Assembly: GCF_004118935.1 (NCBI RefSeq)
Contig: NZ_CP035375.1
Coordinates: 1,798,001-1,862,000 of the forward strand
Direction: 5' to 3'
Length of the DNA stretch: 64,000 nucleotides
Origin: Salinibacterium sp. UTAS2018
GTDB lineage: Bacteria > Actinomycetota > Actinomycetes > Actinomycetales > Microbacteriaceae
Shown here: piece after piece, positions 43,843 to 50,595 of the stretch
Numbering within the stretch: the first letter of the stretch is position 1
Layout: every line of letters starts with the position of its first letter
Notes under the pieces: model-generated
What the model was told of the DNA's origin: nothing
Database searches by the model: none
Seen by the model: the letters and a program-made list of their open reading frames with translations, nothing else
Translations under genes and position numbers: made by a program

Positions 43843-45063
43843 ATGGCGCATAACGAACACGAGGTGAACCACACTGAACCGGCCTGGCCCGCCGTCACGT
43901 ACGAGTCCCGACCGTGGTCACGCTCGGGTGACGAGGTCGGATCACGCCGACAAGTCCGTGCCGCGCACGGCCCCTACACCGCGGCCGTGCCAGCGTTCAT
44001 CGCGCAATTGTCCCCCAATCTCCCGTTGGCTCTGATCGCACTGGCGGATGACGTCGGCCGTGAACTGACCCGGTTCGACACCCAAGTCGGAACATTAGCG
44101 GCGCCGTTCTCCTCGATTCTGTTGCGCTCAGAGAGCGCCTCGAGCTCTGAAATGGAGGACCTCACCTCCAGCGCCAAGCAGGTCGCTATGGCCGAAATCG
44201 GCGATTCTTCATCCGGGAACGCCGAGTTGGTCGTGAGTAACGTTGCGGCGATGAAGGCTGCAATCGATCTGGCAGATGACCTCGATCCAGCGGCAATTCT
44301 CACGATGCACCGGGCCCTGCTCGAGAAATCGAACCCCGACATCGTCGGATCGTGGCGAAGCGATCAAGTCTGGATCGGTGGCGGCTCACTCTCGCCCCAC
44401 AACGCAGATTTCGTTCCGCCTCACCATGATCGCGTGCCTGCGCTCATGGACGACGTCATGCACTTTTCGCGACGCACCGATCTTCCAGCGATTGCGCAGC
44501 TTGCCATCGCTCACGCCCAGTTCGAGACCATTCATCCGTTCCCTGACGGCAACGGCCGAACTGGCCGCGCCCTCATCCAGGGAATGCTTCGGGCCGGCGG
44601 CGTCACCACCAACATCACCGTCCCCGTCTCCGCTGGACTGCTCGGAGACACCGAAGGATACTTTCGCGCGTTGAGCGCGTATCGCCGCGGTGATATCGCA
44701 ACCATTGTCGAGACCATGTGCGAAGCCGCATTTGCCGCGATCAACAATGGCCGCCTGCTCGAACGCCAGATCGTCGACATCGCTGCCCGCTGGGATCACG
44801 CCATTCAAGCCCGCAGCGATTCCTCAGTGCACCGAGTAAAAAACCTGCTCCTGCGCCAACCAGTAATCACGGTTGCAATAGTGGCGCGCGAGCTAGGCGT
44901 CAGCGAGTCAGCCGCCGACACTTCGATTGCCAAACTGGTCGAAGCGGGCATCCTGCTGCAATCAACCACTGGCCGCCGCAACAGACACTGGCAAGCCACA
45001 GAAGTGTTGAACGCTCTGGATGAGTTTGGCGCTCGCGCCCGTCGCAAACGAGCAGGGCGTTGA
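43843..45063 (+). CDS. Fic-domain AMPylase-type protein with N-terminal inhibitory motif and C-terminal winged helix
   Basis: 406 residues. The Fic core motif HPFPDGNGRTGR is intact at 231-242, so the catalytic His231 and phosphate-binding residues are present. An SSEMED segment in the N-terminal helix region matches the S/TxxxE(G/N) inhibitory helix of class II Fic proteins, with Asp in the last position. Residues ~325-400 form a winged-helix DNA-binding domain (ARELGVSESAADTSIAKLVEAGIL). Fic proteins transfer AMP or a related group to target hydroxyls. The DNA-binding domain and the inverted repeat over its own promoter suggest autoregulation. No partner gene is adjacent. Confidence 0.88.
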   Translation: MAHNEHEVNHTEPAWPAVTYESRPWSRSGDEVGSRRQVRAAHGPYTAAVPAFIAQLSPNLPLALIALADDVGRELTRFDTQVGTLAAPFSSILLRSESASSSEMEDLTSSAKQVAMAEIGDSSSGNAELVVSNVAAMKAAIDLADDLDPAAILTMHRALLEKSNPDIVGSWRSDQVWIGGGSLSPHNADFVPPHHDRVPALMDDVMHFSRRTDLPAIAQLAIAHAQFETIHPFPDGNGRTGRALIQGMLRAGGVTTNITVPVSAGLLGDTEGYFRALSAYRRGDIATIVETMCEAAFAAINNGRLLERQIVDIAARWDHAIQARSDSSVHRVKNLLLRQPVITVAIVARELGVSESAADTSIAKLVEAGILLQSTTGRRNRHWQATEVLNALDEFGARARRKRAGR

Positions 45064-45183
45064 GCTTTGTGCGCCAGAACGTGACGTGCCACGGTGTTCG
45101 AAGCTAGCCGACCCATGGGAGCGAAGGTTGAGTCACGCAACACCGAATGTCACAACGCTCTGCCCGATCTCGCCAACGGCAAA

Positions 45184-45207
45184 ATTGTCATTCTCGTCAA
45201 TGACAAT
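45184..45207. promoter_or_regulatory. ATTGTCATT-N6-AATGACAAT inverted repeat
   Basis: Perfect 9-bp arms (45184-45192, 45199-45207) lie in the 287-bp gap between fic and the sigma-factor gene, ~145 bp before the latter. It could be an operator for the sigma operon or the fic terminator; there is no U-tract. Nothing else is recognisable in 45064-45350. Confidence 0.4.
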
Positions 45208-45350
45208 GCCTGAGCGCACCATGCCACTAAGCGTCACTCACGTGTCCTCAAGCCGTGCGTCGAGAAACGTCCCGCAGAAAAGCTGGCTGCGCTACGCTCG
45301 CGTGAAAAGCCAATCGTGAACTTAATTCAAGCAATCGGGCAATACCTAGT

Positions 45351-45851
45351 GTGACTAGCGATAACGAGATCATCCGGAGGTCGTGGGATAACCCTGCGGT
45401 CTTCGCCGAGATGTACGACCGCCATGCGACATCCGTCTATCGGTATGCGGCACGGCGAGCGGGCGTCGACACTGCGGATGACATCATGGCCGAGACTTTC
45501 TTGGTCGCTTTTGAGCGGCGCAACCGCTTCGATAGCGCCTTCGAGAGTGCTCTGCCGTGGTTGCTCGGGATCGCAACAGTGCTGATCCGCAAACAGCGGG
45601 GTTCTGAAGCGCGGTTCTTGCGTGCGGTCGTGGCCTCGGGGCCTCCGGCGACGGTCGTCGAGAATCACGATGATCGACTCGACGCCGACCTCTCGATTCG
45701 GGCTCTGGCCGGAGCAATTCGCAAGCTACCTGCTCGCGACCGGGATGCACTGCTGCTGTATGCGTGGGGCGACCTCGACTATGAGGGCGTCGCACTCGCC
45801 TTGAACATTCCCGTCGGGACTGTTCGGTCACGTCTCAATCGCGCGCGGTGA
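45351..45851 (+). CDS. ECF-type RNA polymerase sigma factor
   Basis: 166 residues from a GTG start. Region 2 (~17-80) reads FAEMYDRHATSVYRYAARR with DDIMAETFLVAFERR for core binding and -10 recognition. Region 4 (~110-165) reads LPARDRDALLLYAWGDLDYEGVALAL and ends GTVRSRLNRAR, the HTH for -35 recognition. No anti-sigma zinc motif is next to it; instead a CU044_5270-like membrane protein gene follows after 46 bp, a common actinobacterial pairing. The inducing signal is unknown. Confidence 0.87.
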   Translation: MTSDNEIIRRSWDNPAVFAEMYDRHATSVYRYAARRAGVDTADDIMAETFLVAFERRNRFDSAFESALPWLLGIATVLIRKQRGSEARFLRAVVASGPPATVVENHDDRLDADLSIRALAGAIRKLPARDRDALLLYAWGDLDYEGVALALNIPVGTVRSRLNRAR

Positions 45852-45897
45852 GTGCTGCGCCAATCTGCTGGCGTCGCGCCGGCACAGGAGGTGGATC

Positions 45898-46998
45898 GTG
45901 GACGAACTTCAACTGCTCCGATCGTTCGGTAAGGACGTCGCGGATCCGTCTGCCGAGGCCCTGAGCCGCGGTCGACGAGGTCTGGTCGAACACATCGGGC
46001 AACAACCGGCAATCGCCAGACCGAACCCTAAGAAGCGCATCGCTTTGTTCAGTGGCACCAGCGCTCTCGCCGCTGGCGCCCTCGTCGCGACCTTGGTTTT
46101 CACTGACGTTCTAGGGCTCGCTGGCTGGCGAGGTGGAGCGGATGCTGCTGCCGCCTCTGCCTTGGGCAACGCCGCGGCCGCCGCAATCGAGAACTCCGAT
46201 CCGGTGGTGGGCCCGGGCCAGTATTTGAAGGTCGACACCGAGGCGGTATTTAGCGCGGGGGCACAGACCGCGGATTGGGAACATTTTGCGTATCTCGAAA
46301 CCCAAAACTCCCAAATGTATATTCCTGCCGATCACTCAGACGAGTGGGTTCTCGTAACCGAACCGCGAGCAGCGATCAAGGTCTTCGGTGAGGGTTTCGA
46401 AGAGGAAGCGCAGGAGTCTGCCCGGGCAGGCTTCGAGGAAGAGCAGATCAGTCGGGCACCGTACGGCGGATTCGACAATTCGAAACCACGCGACTGGCGA
46501 CTGGATGAATTACCGCGCGACCCCCAGCGACTGCTCAACTACATTTATCGGGTCACGGCCGGCCACGGCGTGAGCGCGGATGGTCAAGCGTTCGACTTCA
46601 TCTCCACGACGCTGCGCACCGGTGTGGTTCCAGCGGAGTTTCGTGCCGCGCTCTATGGGGCTGTGGCGGGGATTCCTGGGGTTGAAATCACCGATGAGGC
46701 AGCCACGCTCAACGGTCGAACTGGAGTCGCCTTCGGCCGCGAGGAGAAAGACGGATTTCTCCATGAAATCATCATCGATCCGGATACAGGGCTCCTCATT
46801 GGTGAGCGCACTGTCCAGCTTTTCGACAGCAAGCTCGACCCAATATTGGCGGGAGAAGTTGTCGGGTGGACAGCTGTCACCACAACTGTGGTGGATGCGG
46901 CCCCAACAGGCGGATCCCTGTGCGGAAACGGGGGCGAGCCGGTGAACGGCCTCGGCAGCGGTCAGTGCAGTGACCCCAACAGGCCGCGCACCGACTGA
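45898..46998 (+). CDS. CU044_5270-like membrane protein paired with the sigma factor
   Basis: 366 residues from a GTG with a near-perfect AGGAGG-type ribosome site (GGAGGTGGATC). The short N-terminal cytoplasmic segment (~1-46) could contact the sigma factor. One transmembrane helix (~48-74) is followed by a large external domain ending in two Cys (SLCGNGG and GQCSDP). The VGPGQYLKVDTEA opening of the external domain is typical of the CU044_5270 family. By position it may act as an anti-sigma or signal-sensing partner; that role is inferred. Confidence 0.78.
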   Translation: MDELQLLRSFGKDVADPSAEALSRGRRGLVEHIGQQPAIARPNPKKRIALFSGTSALAAGALVATLVFTDVLGLAGWRGGADAAAASALGNAAAAAIENSDPVVGPGQYLKVDTEAVFSAGAQTADWEHFAYLETQNSQMYIPADHSDEWVLVTEPRAAIKVFGEGFEEEAQESARAGFEEEQISRAPYGGFDNSKPRDWRLDELPRDPQRLLNYIYRVTAGHGVSADGQAFDFISTTLRTGVVPAEFRAALYGAVAGIPGVEITDEAATLNGRTGVAFGREEKDGFLHEIIIDPDTGLLIGERTVQLFDSKLDPILAGEVVGWTAVTTTVVDAAPTGGSLCGNGGEPVNGLGSGQCSDPNRPRTD

Positions 46999-47057
46999 CT
47001 CTTCGCTGCGATCGGCACCGCAAGCTCGGCGACCATGATCGCACTTAGGATGCTGGG

Positions 47058-47648
47058 ATGAGTACCCTGAACTTTCGCACGGCTACCCGTGACGACATCC
47101 CGGCGCTGCTGACGCTCGTCACTGCGGCGTACCGCGGCGAAGAGAGCCGGGCCGGCTGGACGAGCGAAGCCGATCTCATCGTGGGGGCCCGTCTGGATGC
47201 CGCAGCCCTGGAAGCCGACCTTGCTCGACCGCGGTCAAGCATTCTGCTCGCCGAGCGTGACGACCAGCTCGTGGCCTGCGCGCACGTTACCGACGACCAC
47301 GGAAAAGGGTACTTCGGGATGTTCTCCGTCGACCCGAATCAGCAAGGCGGCGGGGTCGGCAAGCTGGTGCTCGCGGAGGCTGAAGCGTACGCGGCCCGCG
47401 AGTGGAGTGTGTCGGTGATGCAGATGACCGTGATCGATGTGCGCGAAGAGCTCATCGCGTTCTACGAACGCCGCGGATACGTACGCACCGGCATCACGAA
47501 GCCTTTTCCTTACGGCGAAGAGCGGTTCGGGATCCCCCAGCGTGACGACCTGCAGTTCGAGGTTCTGAAGAAGACACTCGAGTCGGCCGGGCAGCATCGG
47601 GAGTCGAACGACGCGACGACTTTAGCTCCTGAGGGTGTCACTCGGTGA
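47058..47648 (+). CDS. GNAT-family N-acetyltransferase
   Basis: 196 residues with the GNAT fold. The N-terminal strand-helix LNFRTATRDDIPALLTL is typical, and acetyl-CoA motif A reads FSVDPNQQGGGVGKLVLAEAE (~93-113, GGGVGK pyrophosphate loop). The C-terminal AFYERRGYVRTG is motif B. The acceptor (small amine, antibiotic or protein N-terminus) cannot be predicted. It ends with a GTGA overlap onto a small membrane-protein gene. Confidence 0.87.
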   Translation: MSTLNFRTATRDDIPALLTLVTAAYRGEESRAGWTSEADLIVGARLDAAALEADLARPRSSILLAERDDQLVACAHVTDDHGKGYFGMFSVDPNQQGGGVGKLVLAEAEAYAAREWSVSVMQMTVIDVREELIAFYERRGYVRTGITKPFPYGEERFGIPQRDDLQFEVLKKTLESAGQHRESNDATTLAPEGVTR

Positions 47649-47893
47649 AGCGCGCCATCGTCTGGTTTTCCGTGGTGGGTGGCCTCGGACTCATCACCGC
47701 GGTCGCGCTCACCGTGATCGAAGGCGTGAACTATCGGCTTCGCGAAGAGCAAGGACTGGACCCGATCAGGGCTGCGGACTGGGTCGCCGGTGCGACCGTT
47801 GCGGGATTCGCTGTCTTCGCCATTTCAGCGGTTGCGCTCGTAGCCCTGGCCGTTAGCGCTGGCCAGAGACCGCCCGACGAGATCCCCGAATAG
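47645..47893 (+). CDS. Small two-helix membrane protein coupled to the acetyltransferase gene
   Basis: 82 residues from a GTG overlapping the previous TGA. There are two hydrophobic helices (~4-25 IVWFSVVGGLGLITAVALTV and ~50-72) separated by a charged loop (NYRLREEQGLDPIRAAD). No known domain. The coupling suggests co-expression with the GNAT enzyme, but no mechanism is evident. Confidence 0.7.
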   Translation: MKRAIVWFSVVGGLGLITAVALTVIEGVNYRLREEQGLDPIRAADWVAGATVAGFAVFAISAVALVALAVSAGQRPPDEIPE

Positions 47894-47930
47894 CCGCGCT
47901 GGCCACCCTGGCCGCGCGGGCATTAATTTT
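47894..47930 (+). terminator. Rho-independent terminator
   Basis: CCGCGC-T-GGCC (47894-47904) pairs with GGCCGCGCGG (47910-47919) with one bulged T, followed by the T-rich ATTAATTTT. It lies directly after the small membrane protein gene. Confidence 0.7.
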
Positions 47931-47963
47931 CGAGACATTTTCATCATTGCGCCGTAGGGTGAG

Positions 47964-48230
47964 GTGGTGAAGATCAAACGACGAGGGCTGAGGCTCTTCC
48001 TGACGGGAATCGCGATCATCGTGATCGGCTCGATCACATCCGTGATTTATCTGCTCCAGCCGTGGCGCACTTGCGACTATGACGATACTCCGACAGCGTG
48101 CGCAATGCTGCCCGCCGACGCCGCGGTGCTCACAGTCGCGATGCTCGCCGTCGGCATTGCAGTGTTCGTAACCCTTGCCGGCGTCGTGCAGATGAACGCT
48201 CAGAAGCCCGCTGAAAAAACGATCGAGTAG
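47964..48230 (+). CDS. Small two-helix membrane protein
   Basis: 88 residues from GTG (47964; a second GTG follows at once). Two hydrophobic helices (~10-31 LFLTGIAIIVIGSITSVIYLL and ~55-75) flank an external loop with two Cys (TCDYDDTPTACAML) that could form a disulfide. It is basic at the N-terminus (KIKRRGLR), so the N-terminus is likely inside. No known family is recognised. A terminator separates it from the upstream genes. Confidence 0.65.
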   Translation: MVKIKRRGLRLFLTGIAIIVIGSITSVIYLLQPWRTCDYDDTPTACAMLPADAAVLTVAMLAVGIAVFVTLAGVVQMNAQKPAEKTIE

Positions 48231-48251
48231 CGGAACCGGCCGCATTGACCG

Positions 48252-48282
48252 CGCTTCGTTGCGAGCCCTGCGCTACGAAGCG
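48252..48282. terminator. Hairpin between convergent genes, overlapping the marR stop
   Basis: CGCTTCGT (48252-48259) pairs perfectly with ACGAAGCG (48275-48282). Further GGCC/GGCC complementarity flanks it. Confidence 0.55.
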
Positions 48283-48764
48283 GCGGCCGCCGAATCGCAC
48301 TGCGGCTCGAGCGTGGACTTGATCTTGCCACTGACCGAGGCCAGGGCATCCTGCTCCTCGCGGGTCAACAGGTCGAAGAAGTGCGTGCGCACAAACGCGA
48401 GGTAACCGGATGATGCCTGCCGCACCGCTTCGAGACCGTCGGCGGTGATCTGCACGTCGAGACCGCGAGCATCCGAGGGGCAGCTCTTACGTTCCAGCAG
48501 CCCGCGGGTCTCCATGCGCTTGAGCAGGTGAGAGAGGCGACTGCGGTCCCAGCCGAGCGAAAATCCCAGGTCACGGGCGCGAAGGAGAGTGTCGGACTGC
48601 TCGGCGTGGTCGGTGAGCGCCGTGAGCACCGCGTGTTCCGGGCCGGAGAGCTGAGCATCCTGAACTAGCTGCTTGTCGAGAGACGACGCCAGCTGTTGCG
48701 TTGCGCTGACGAACCCGCGCCAGAGGGCGTTTTCGCGGTCATCCATTTCGCGTGCGTTCGTCAT
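48273..48764 (-). CDS. MarR-family transcriptional regulator
   Basis: 163 residues from the ATG at 48764, which has GAGG five bases upstream; a GTG one codon earlier is possible. The winged helix spans ~45-115, with LGFSLGWDRSRLSHLLKRMETRGLLERK as recognition helix region and wing. It is divergent from an FMN reductase gene whose promoter contains a TGTTG-N6-CAACA repeat, so it is likely the repressor of that gene and of itself. The effector ligand is unknown. Confidence 0.87.
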   Translation of the reverse strand: MTNAREMDDRENALWRGFVSATQQLASSLDKQLVQDAQLSGPEHAVLTALTDHAEQSDTLLRARDLGFSLGWDRSRLSHLLKRMETRGLLERKSCPSDARGLDVQITADGLEAVRQASSGYLAFVRTHFFDLLTREEQDALASVSGKIKSTLEPQCDSAAAAS

Positions 48765-48797
48765 CACAGCCTCTTTTCCTTACTCGCAAGAATTAGT

Positions 48798-48826
48798 TTG
48801 ACACCTTATTGTTGATATGACAACAT
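48798..48826 (+). promoter_or_regulatory. Promoter of the FMN reductase gene with a MarR-type operator
   Basis: TTGACA (48798-48803), a 17-bp spacer and CAACAT (48821-48826) form a promoter. The inverted repeat TGTTG (48810-48814) / CAACA (48821-48825) runs across the spacer into the -10 box. A further TCAACA copy lies at ~48840-48845. Confidence 0.6.
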
Positions 48827-48869
48827 CTTTAGTGACACGTCAACAAACTTCGTCCTAAGGGGATACAGC

Positions 48870-49451
48870 ATGACCAAGATTGCGATCATTACGGGCGCCA
48901 GCCGCCCGGGCAGCGTCAACCAGTCCGTCGCCGAGTGGGTTCTCGCCCAGGTTTCGACCCGTGACGACGCCGAGTTCGAAATCGTCAACATCGCCGACTT
49001 CGACCTCCCGATGCTCGACGAGCCCTACCCCGCCGCGTACCAGAACTACCAAAATGACCACACCAAGGCGTGGTCAGCCAAGATTAGCGAATTCGACGGC
49101 TTCATCTTCGTGGCCCACGAATACAACCACAGCGCGGGCCCGGTTCTGGTCAACGCCCTCTCGTACCTGAACGCTGAGTTCAACAACAAGGCTGCTGGCT
49201 TCGTCTCCTACGGCTCCATGGGCGGCGTTCGCGCCGTCGAGCACCTGCGCGGAATCCTCTCCGAACTGCAGGTAGCGCACGTGCAGCGCTCCGTCATGTT
49301 CTCGCTGTTCACCGACTTCGAGAACTTCAGCGTCTTCGCTCCGACCGAGCAGAACGCCGGCACGCTCGCGCCGATGGTCGACCAGCTCACCGCGTGGACC
49401 CGCGGAATGGCAGCCGTTCGCACCGAGCAGTTGGCCACCGTCGCCGCTTAA
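48870..49451 (+). CDS. NADPH-dependent FMN reductase (flavodoxin-like quinone/azo reductase)
   Basis: 193 residues. The flavodoxin-like fold begins TKIAIITGASRPGSVNQ, whose GASRPGS loop binds the FMN phosphate, and contains the VAHEYNHSAGPVLVNALSYL block typical of the NADPH_dep_FMN_red family. It likely reduces quinones or other electrophiles. The divergent MarR regulator suggests induction by such compounds. An AAGGGG ribosome site precedes the ATG, and a hairpin terminator follows. Confidence 0.87.
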   Translation: MTKIAIITGASRPGSVNQSVAEWVLAQVSTRDDAEFEIVNIADFDLPMLDEPYPAAYQNYQNDHTKAWSAKISEFDGFIFVAHEYNHSAGPVLVNALSYLNAEFNNKAAGFVSYGSMGGVRAVEHLRGILSELQVAHVQRSVMFSLFTDFENFSVFAPTEQNAGTLAPMVDQLTAWTRGMAAVRTEQLATVAA

Positions 49452-49468
49452 ACAAGCGCACACCCCCT

Positions 49469-49504
49469 CAAACGGCTTTCCGGCATTGGCCGGGAGGCCG
49501 TTTG
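49469..49504 (+). terminator. Terminator hairpin after the FMN reductase gene
   Basis: CAAACGGC (49469-49476) pairs with GCCGTTTG (49497-49504), with an inner CCGG/CCGG stem. Confidence 0.65.
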
Positions 49505-49555
49505 TGCGTTCGGGCGCCGGAACACTCCACAGCCCCGTATTCTCAGCCCCCAGTA

Positions 49556-49575
49556 CTATATATTCAAATATATAG
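49556..49575 (+). promoter_or_regulatory. 20-bp AT palindrome upstream of vapB
   Basis: CTATATATT (49556-49564), CA, AATATATAG (49567-49575) has perfect 9-bp arms and ends right before the GAGAGGGG ribosome site of vapB. It stands out as AT-rich in this genome and is the likely VapB(C) autoregulatory operator overlapping the -10 region. Confidence 0.7.
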
Positions 49576-49588
49576 AGAGGGGCCACTC

Positions 49589-49798
49589 ATGACCGTGACA
49601 TCCATCGACATCGATCCCACCGAGCTGCGTACCGCCCGAGACCTCACCGGCTCACGCAGCAACCGAGAGACGGTCGATTTAGCCCTGCGCACTCTTATCG
49701 CGCTGCGCCGCCAACCGGCTGCCGTTGAGCGCATCATCGGTCGCACGTTTGATGACGATCAGATCGACGCTCCCACATCGCGACCAACCGCCGAGTAG
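49589..49798 (+). CDS. vapB: VapB-type ribbon-helix-helix antitoxin
   Basis: 69 residues from the ATG at 49589 with GAGAGGGG upstream. The pattern TELRTARDLTGSRSNRETVDLALRT is the short helix-turn-helix seen in VapB antitoxins that pair with PIN toxins; the acidic C-terminal tail (FDDDQID) would wrap the toxin. Its TAG overlaps the GTG of vapC by one base. It should bind the palindrome at 49556-49575 with VapC to repress the operon. Confidence 0.82.
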   Translation: MTVTSIDIDPTELRTARDLTGSRSNRETVDLALRTLIALRRQPAAVERIIGRTFDDDQIDAPTSRPTAE

Positions 49799-50202
49799 TG
49801 GCCACCTACCTCGTCGACAACAGCATCTGGCAGAAAGCCGCTCGAAGCGCGACCATAGCCGCACGACTGCGAGCGCTTTCACCTCAGCACCTCATCATCA
49901 CGTGCCCGCCCCAAGTGCTGGAGTACCGCCATTCAGCGCGAACGGATGCCGAGTACGCGGAGCTGCGTGAAGACATGGAGCATTTGCTCCCCGCGCTCGA
50001 ACACCCCTCGACCAGCCAAGCCCTCGACATTCAGCACGCCCTGTGGGCTACCGGTCGCATACGCGCGGCCGGCGCCTTTGATTGCCTGATCGCCGCTTAT
50101 GCCCTGGCTAACGACGCCATCATCCTGAATAGCGACCACGACTTCGGTTATATCGAGAGCGCAACCAACGGTGCTGTGCGTCAGGAGTTCGTGCCCGAAT
50201 AG
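49798..50202 (+). CDS. vapC: VapC-type PIN-domain ribonuclease toxin
   Basis: 134 residues from a GTG. The PIN active-site acids are visible: Asp7 in LVDNSIW, Glu42 in VLEYRHS, Asp95 in AFDCLIAAYA and Asp113/Asp115 in LNSDHDF. VapC toxins cleave tRNA or rRNA when freed from VapB; the target here is unknown. A hairpin region follows before the retron begins ~180 bp downstream. Confidence 0.87.
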   Translation: MATYLVDNSIWQKAARSATIAARLRALSPQHLIITCPPQVLEYRHSARTDAEYAELREDMEHLLPALEHPSTSQALDIQHALWATGRIRAAGAFDCLIAAYALANDAIILNSDHDFGYIESATNGAVRQEFVPE

Positions 50203-50220
50203 AGCGACTTGACGCCGACA

Positions 50221-50275
50221 CCCAGCCTGTTGGCGCTCACCCGCGTAGCCGAGGCTCGCGAATCGCTCGGCTGGG
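50221..50275 (+). terminator. Hairpin region between vapC and the retron
   Basis: CCCAGCC (50221-50227) can pair with GGCTGGG (50269-50275), and alternatively AGCCGAG (50247-50253) with CTCGGCT (50266-50272). There is no U-tract, but it probably separates the vapBC message from the retron. Confidence 0.4.
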
Positions 50276-50346
50276 ATGCCGCCCCGAACCCGGGCCCTTA
50301 CCCTGGCTGGTAATGCGCCCGAATCGACGCCCGACTGAAGTTTCCT

Positions 50347-50375
50347 CTGTTAATCACGATTGGCGTTGTTAGCAT
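50347..50375 (+). promoter_or_regulatory. Candidate promoter of the retron RNA
   Basis: CTGTTA (50347-50352), a 17-bp spacer and TAGCAT (50370-50375) predict a transcription start near 50382, two bases before the a1 repeat. Both boxes are weak, but the fit to the RNA 5' end is good. Confidence 0.45.
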
Positions 50376-50383
50376 GGCAGCGT

Positions 50384-50546
50384 GCAATGGGTTGAGGTCG
50401 AGGCGGATGGAGCGCGAGCCGTTCTATCCTCTTCGGGGATACCCCGAGGTACGCAGACTGAGTTACGACACACGCCGCGGGCGCGCCACTGCGCTTCGCG
50501 CAGCAATGCGCCCGCAGTGACAGACAGGTCGATCTCAGCCCATTGC
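50384..50546 (+). ncRNA. Retron msr-msd RNA with 18-bp a1/a2 stem
   Basis: The a1 segment (50384-50401) pairs with the a2 segment (50529-50546) over 18 consecutive base pairs, 16 Watson-Crick and two G.U, enclosing 127 nt. Inside are an 8-bp stem with an ATA triloop (50431-50438 / 50442-50449), likely in msr, and a long interrupted stem (50477-50484 / 50508-50515 with inner CTGCGC/GCGCAG at 50489-50503), likely the msd hairpin. The reverse transcriptase gene starts 50 bp downstream. An AGC at 50411-50413, nine bases past a1, is a candidate branching-guanosine site, but this is uncertain. Boundaries were set by reading complementarity, not by folding software. Confidence 0.75.
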
Positions 50547-50595
50547 TTCACCCTTCGAAGAGCCCTAAGAAGAGTTAGCCTTCTCGCGGATCACG

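Noticed and set aside
50369..50373. TTAGC read as the retron branch-point motif
   Set aside because: It lies 11 bases upstream of a1 and outside the a1/a2 stem, so it more likely belongs to the -10 box (TAGCAT) of the retron RNA promoter.
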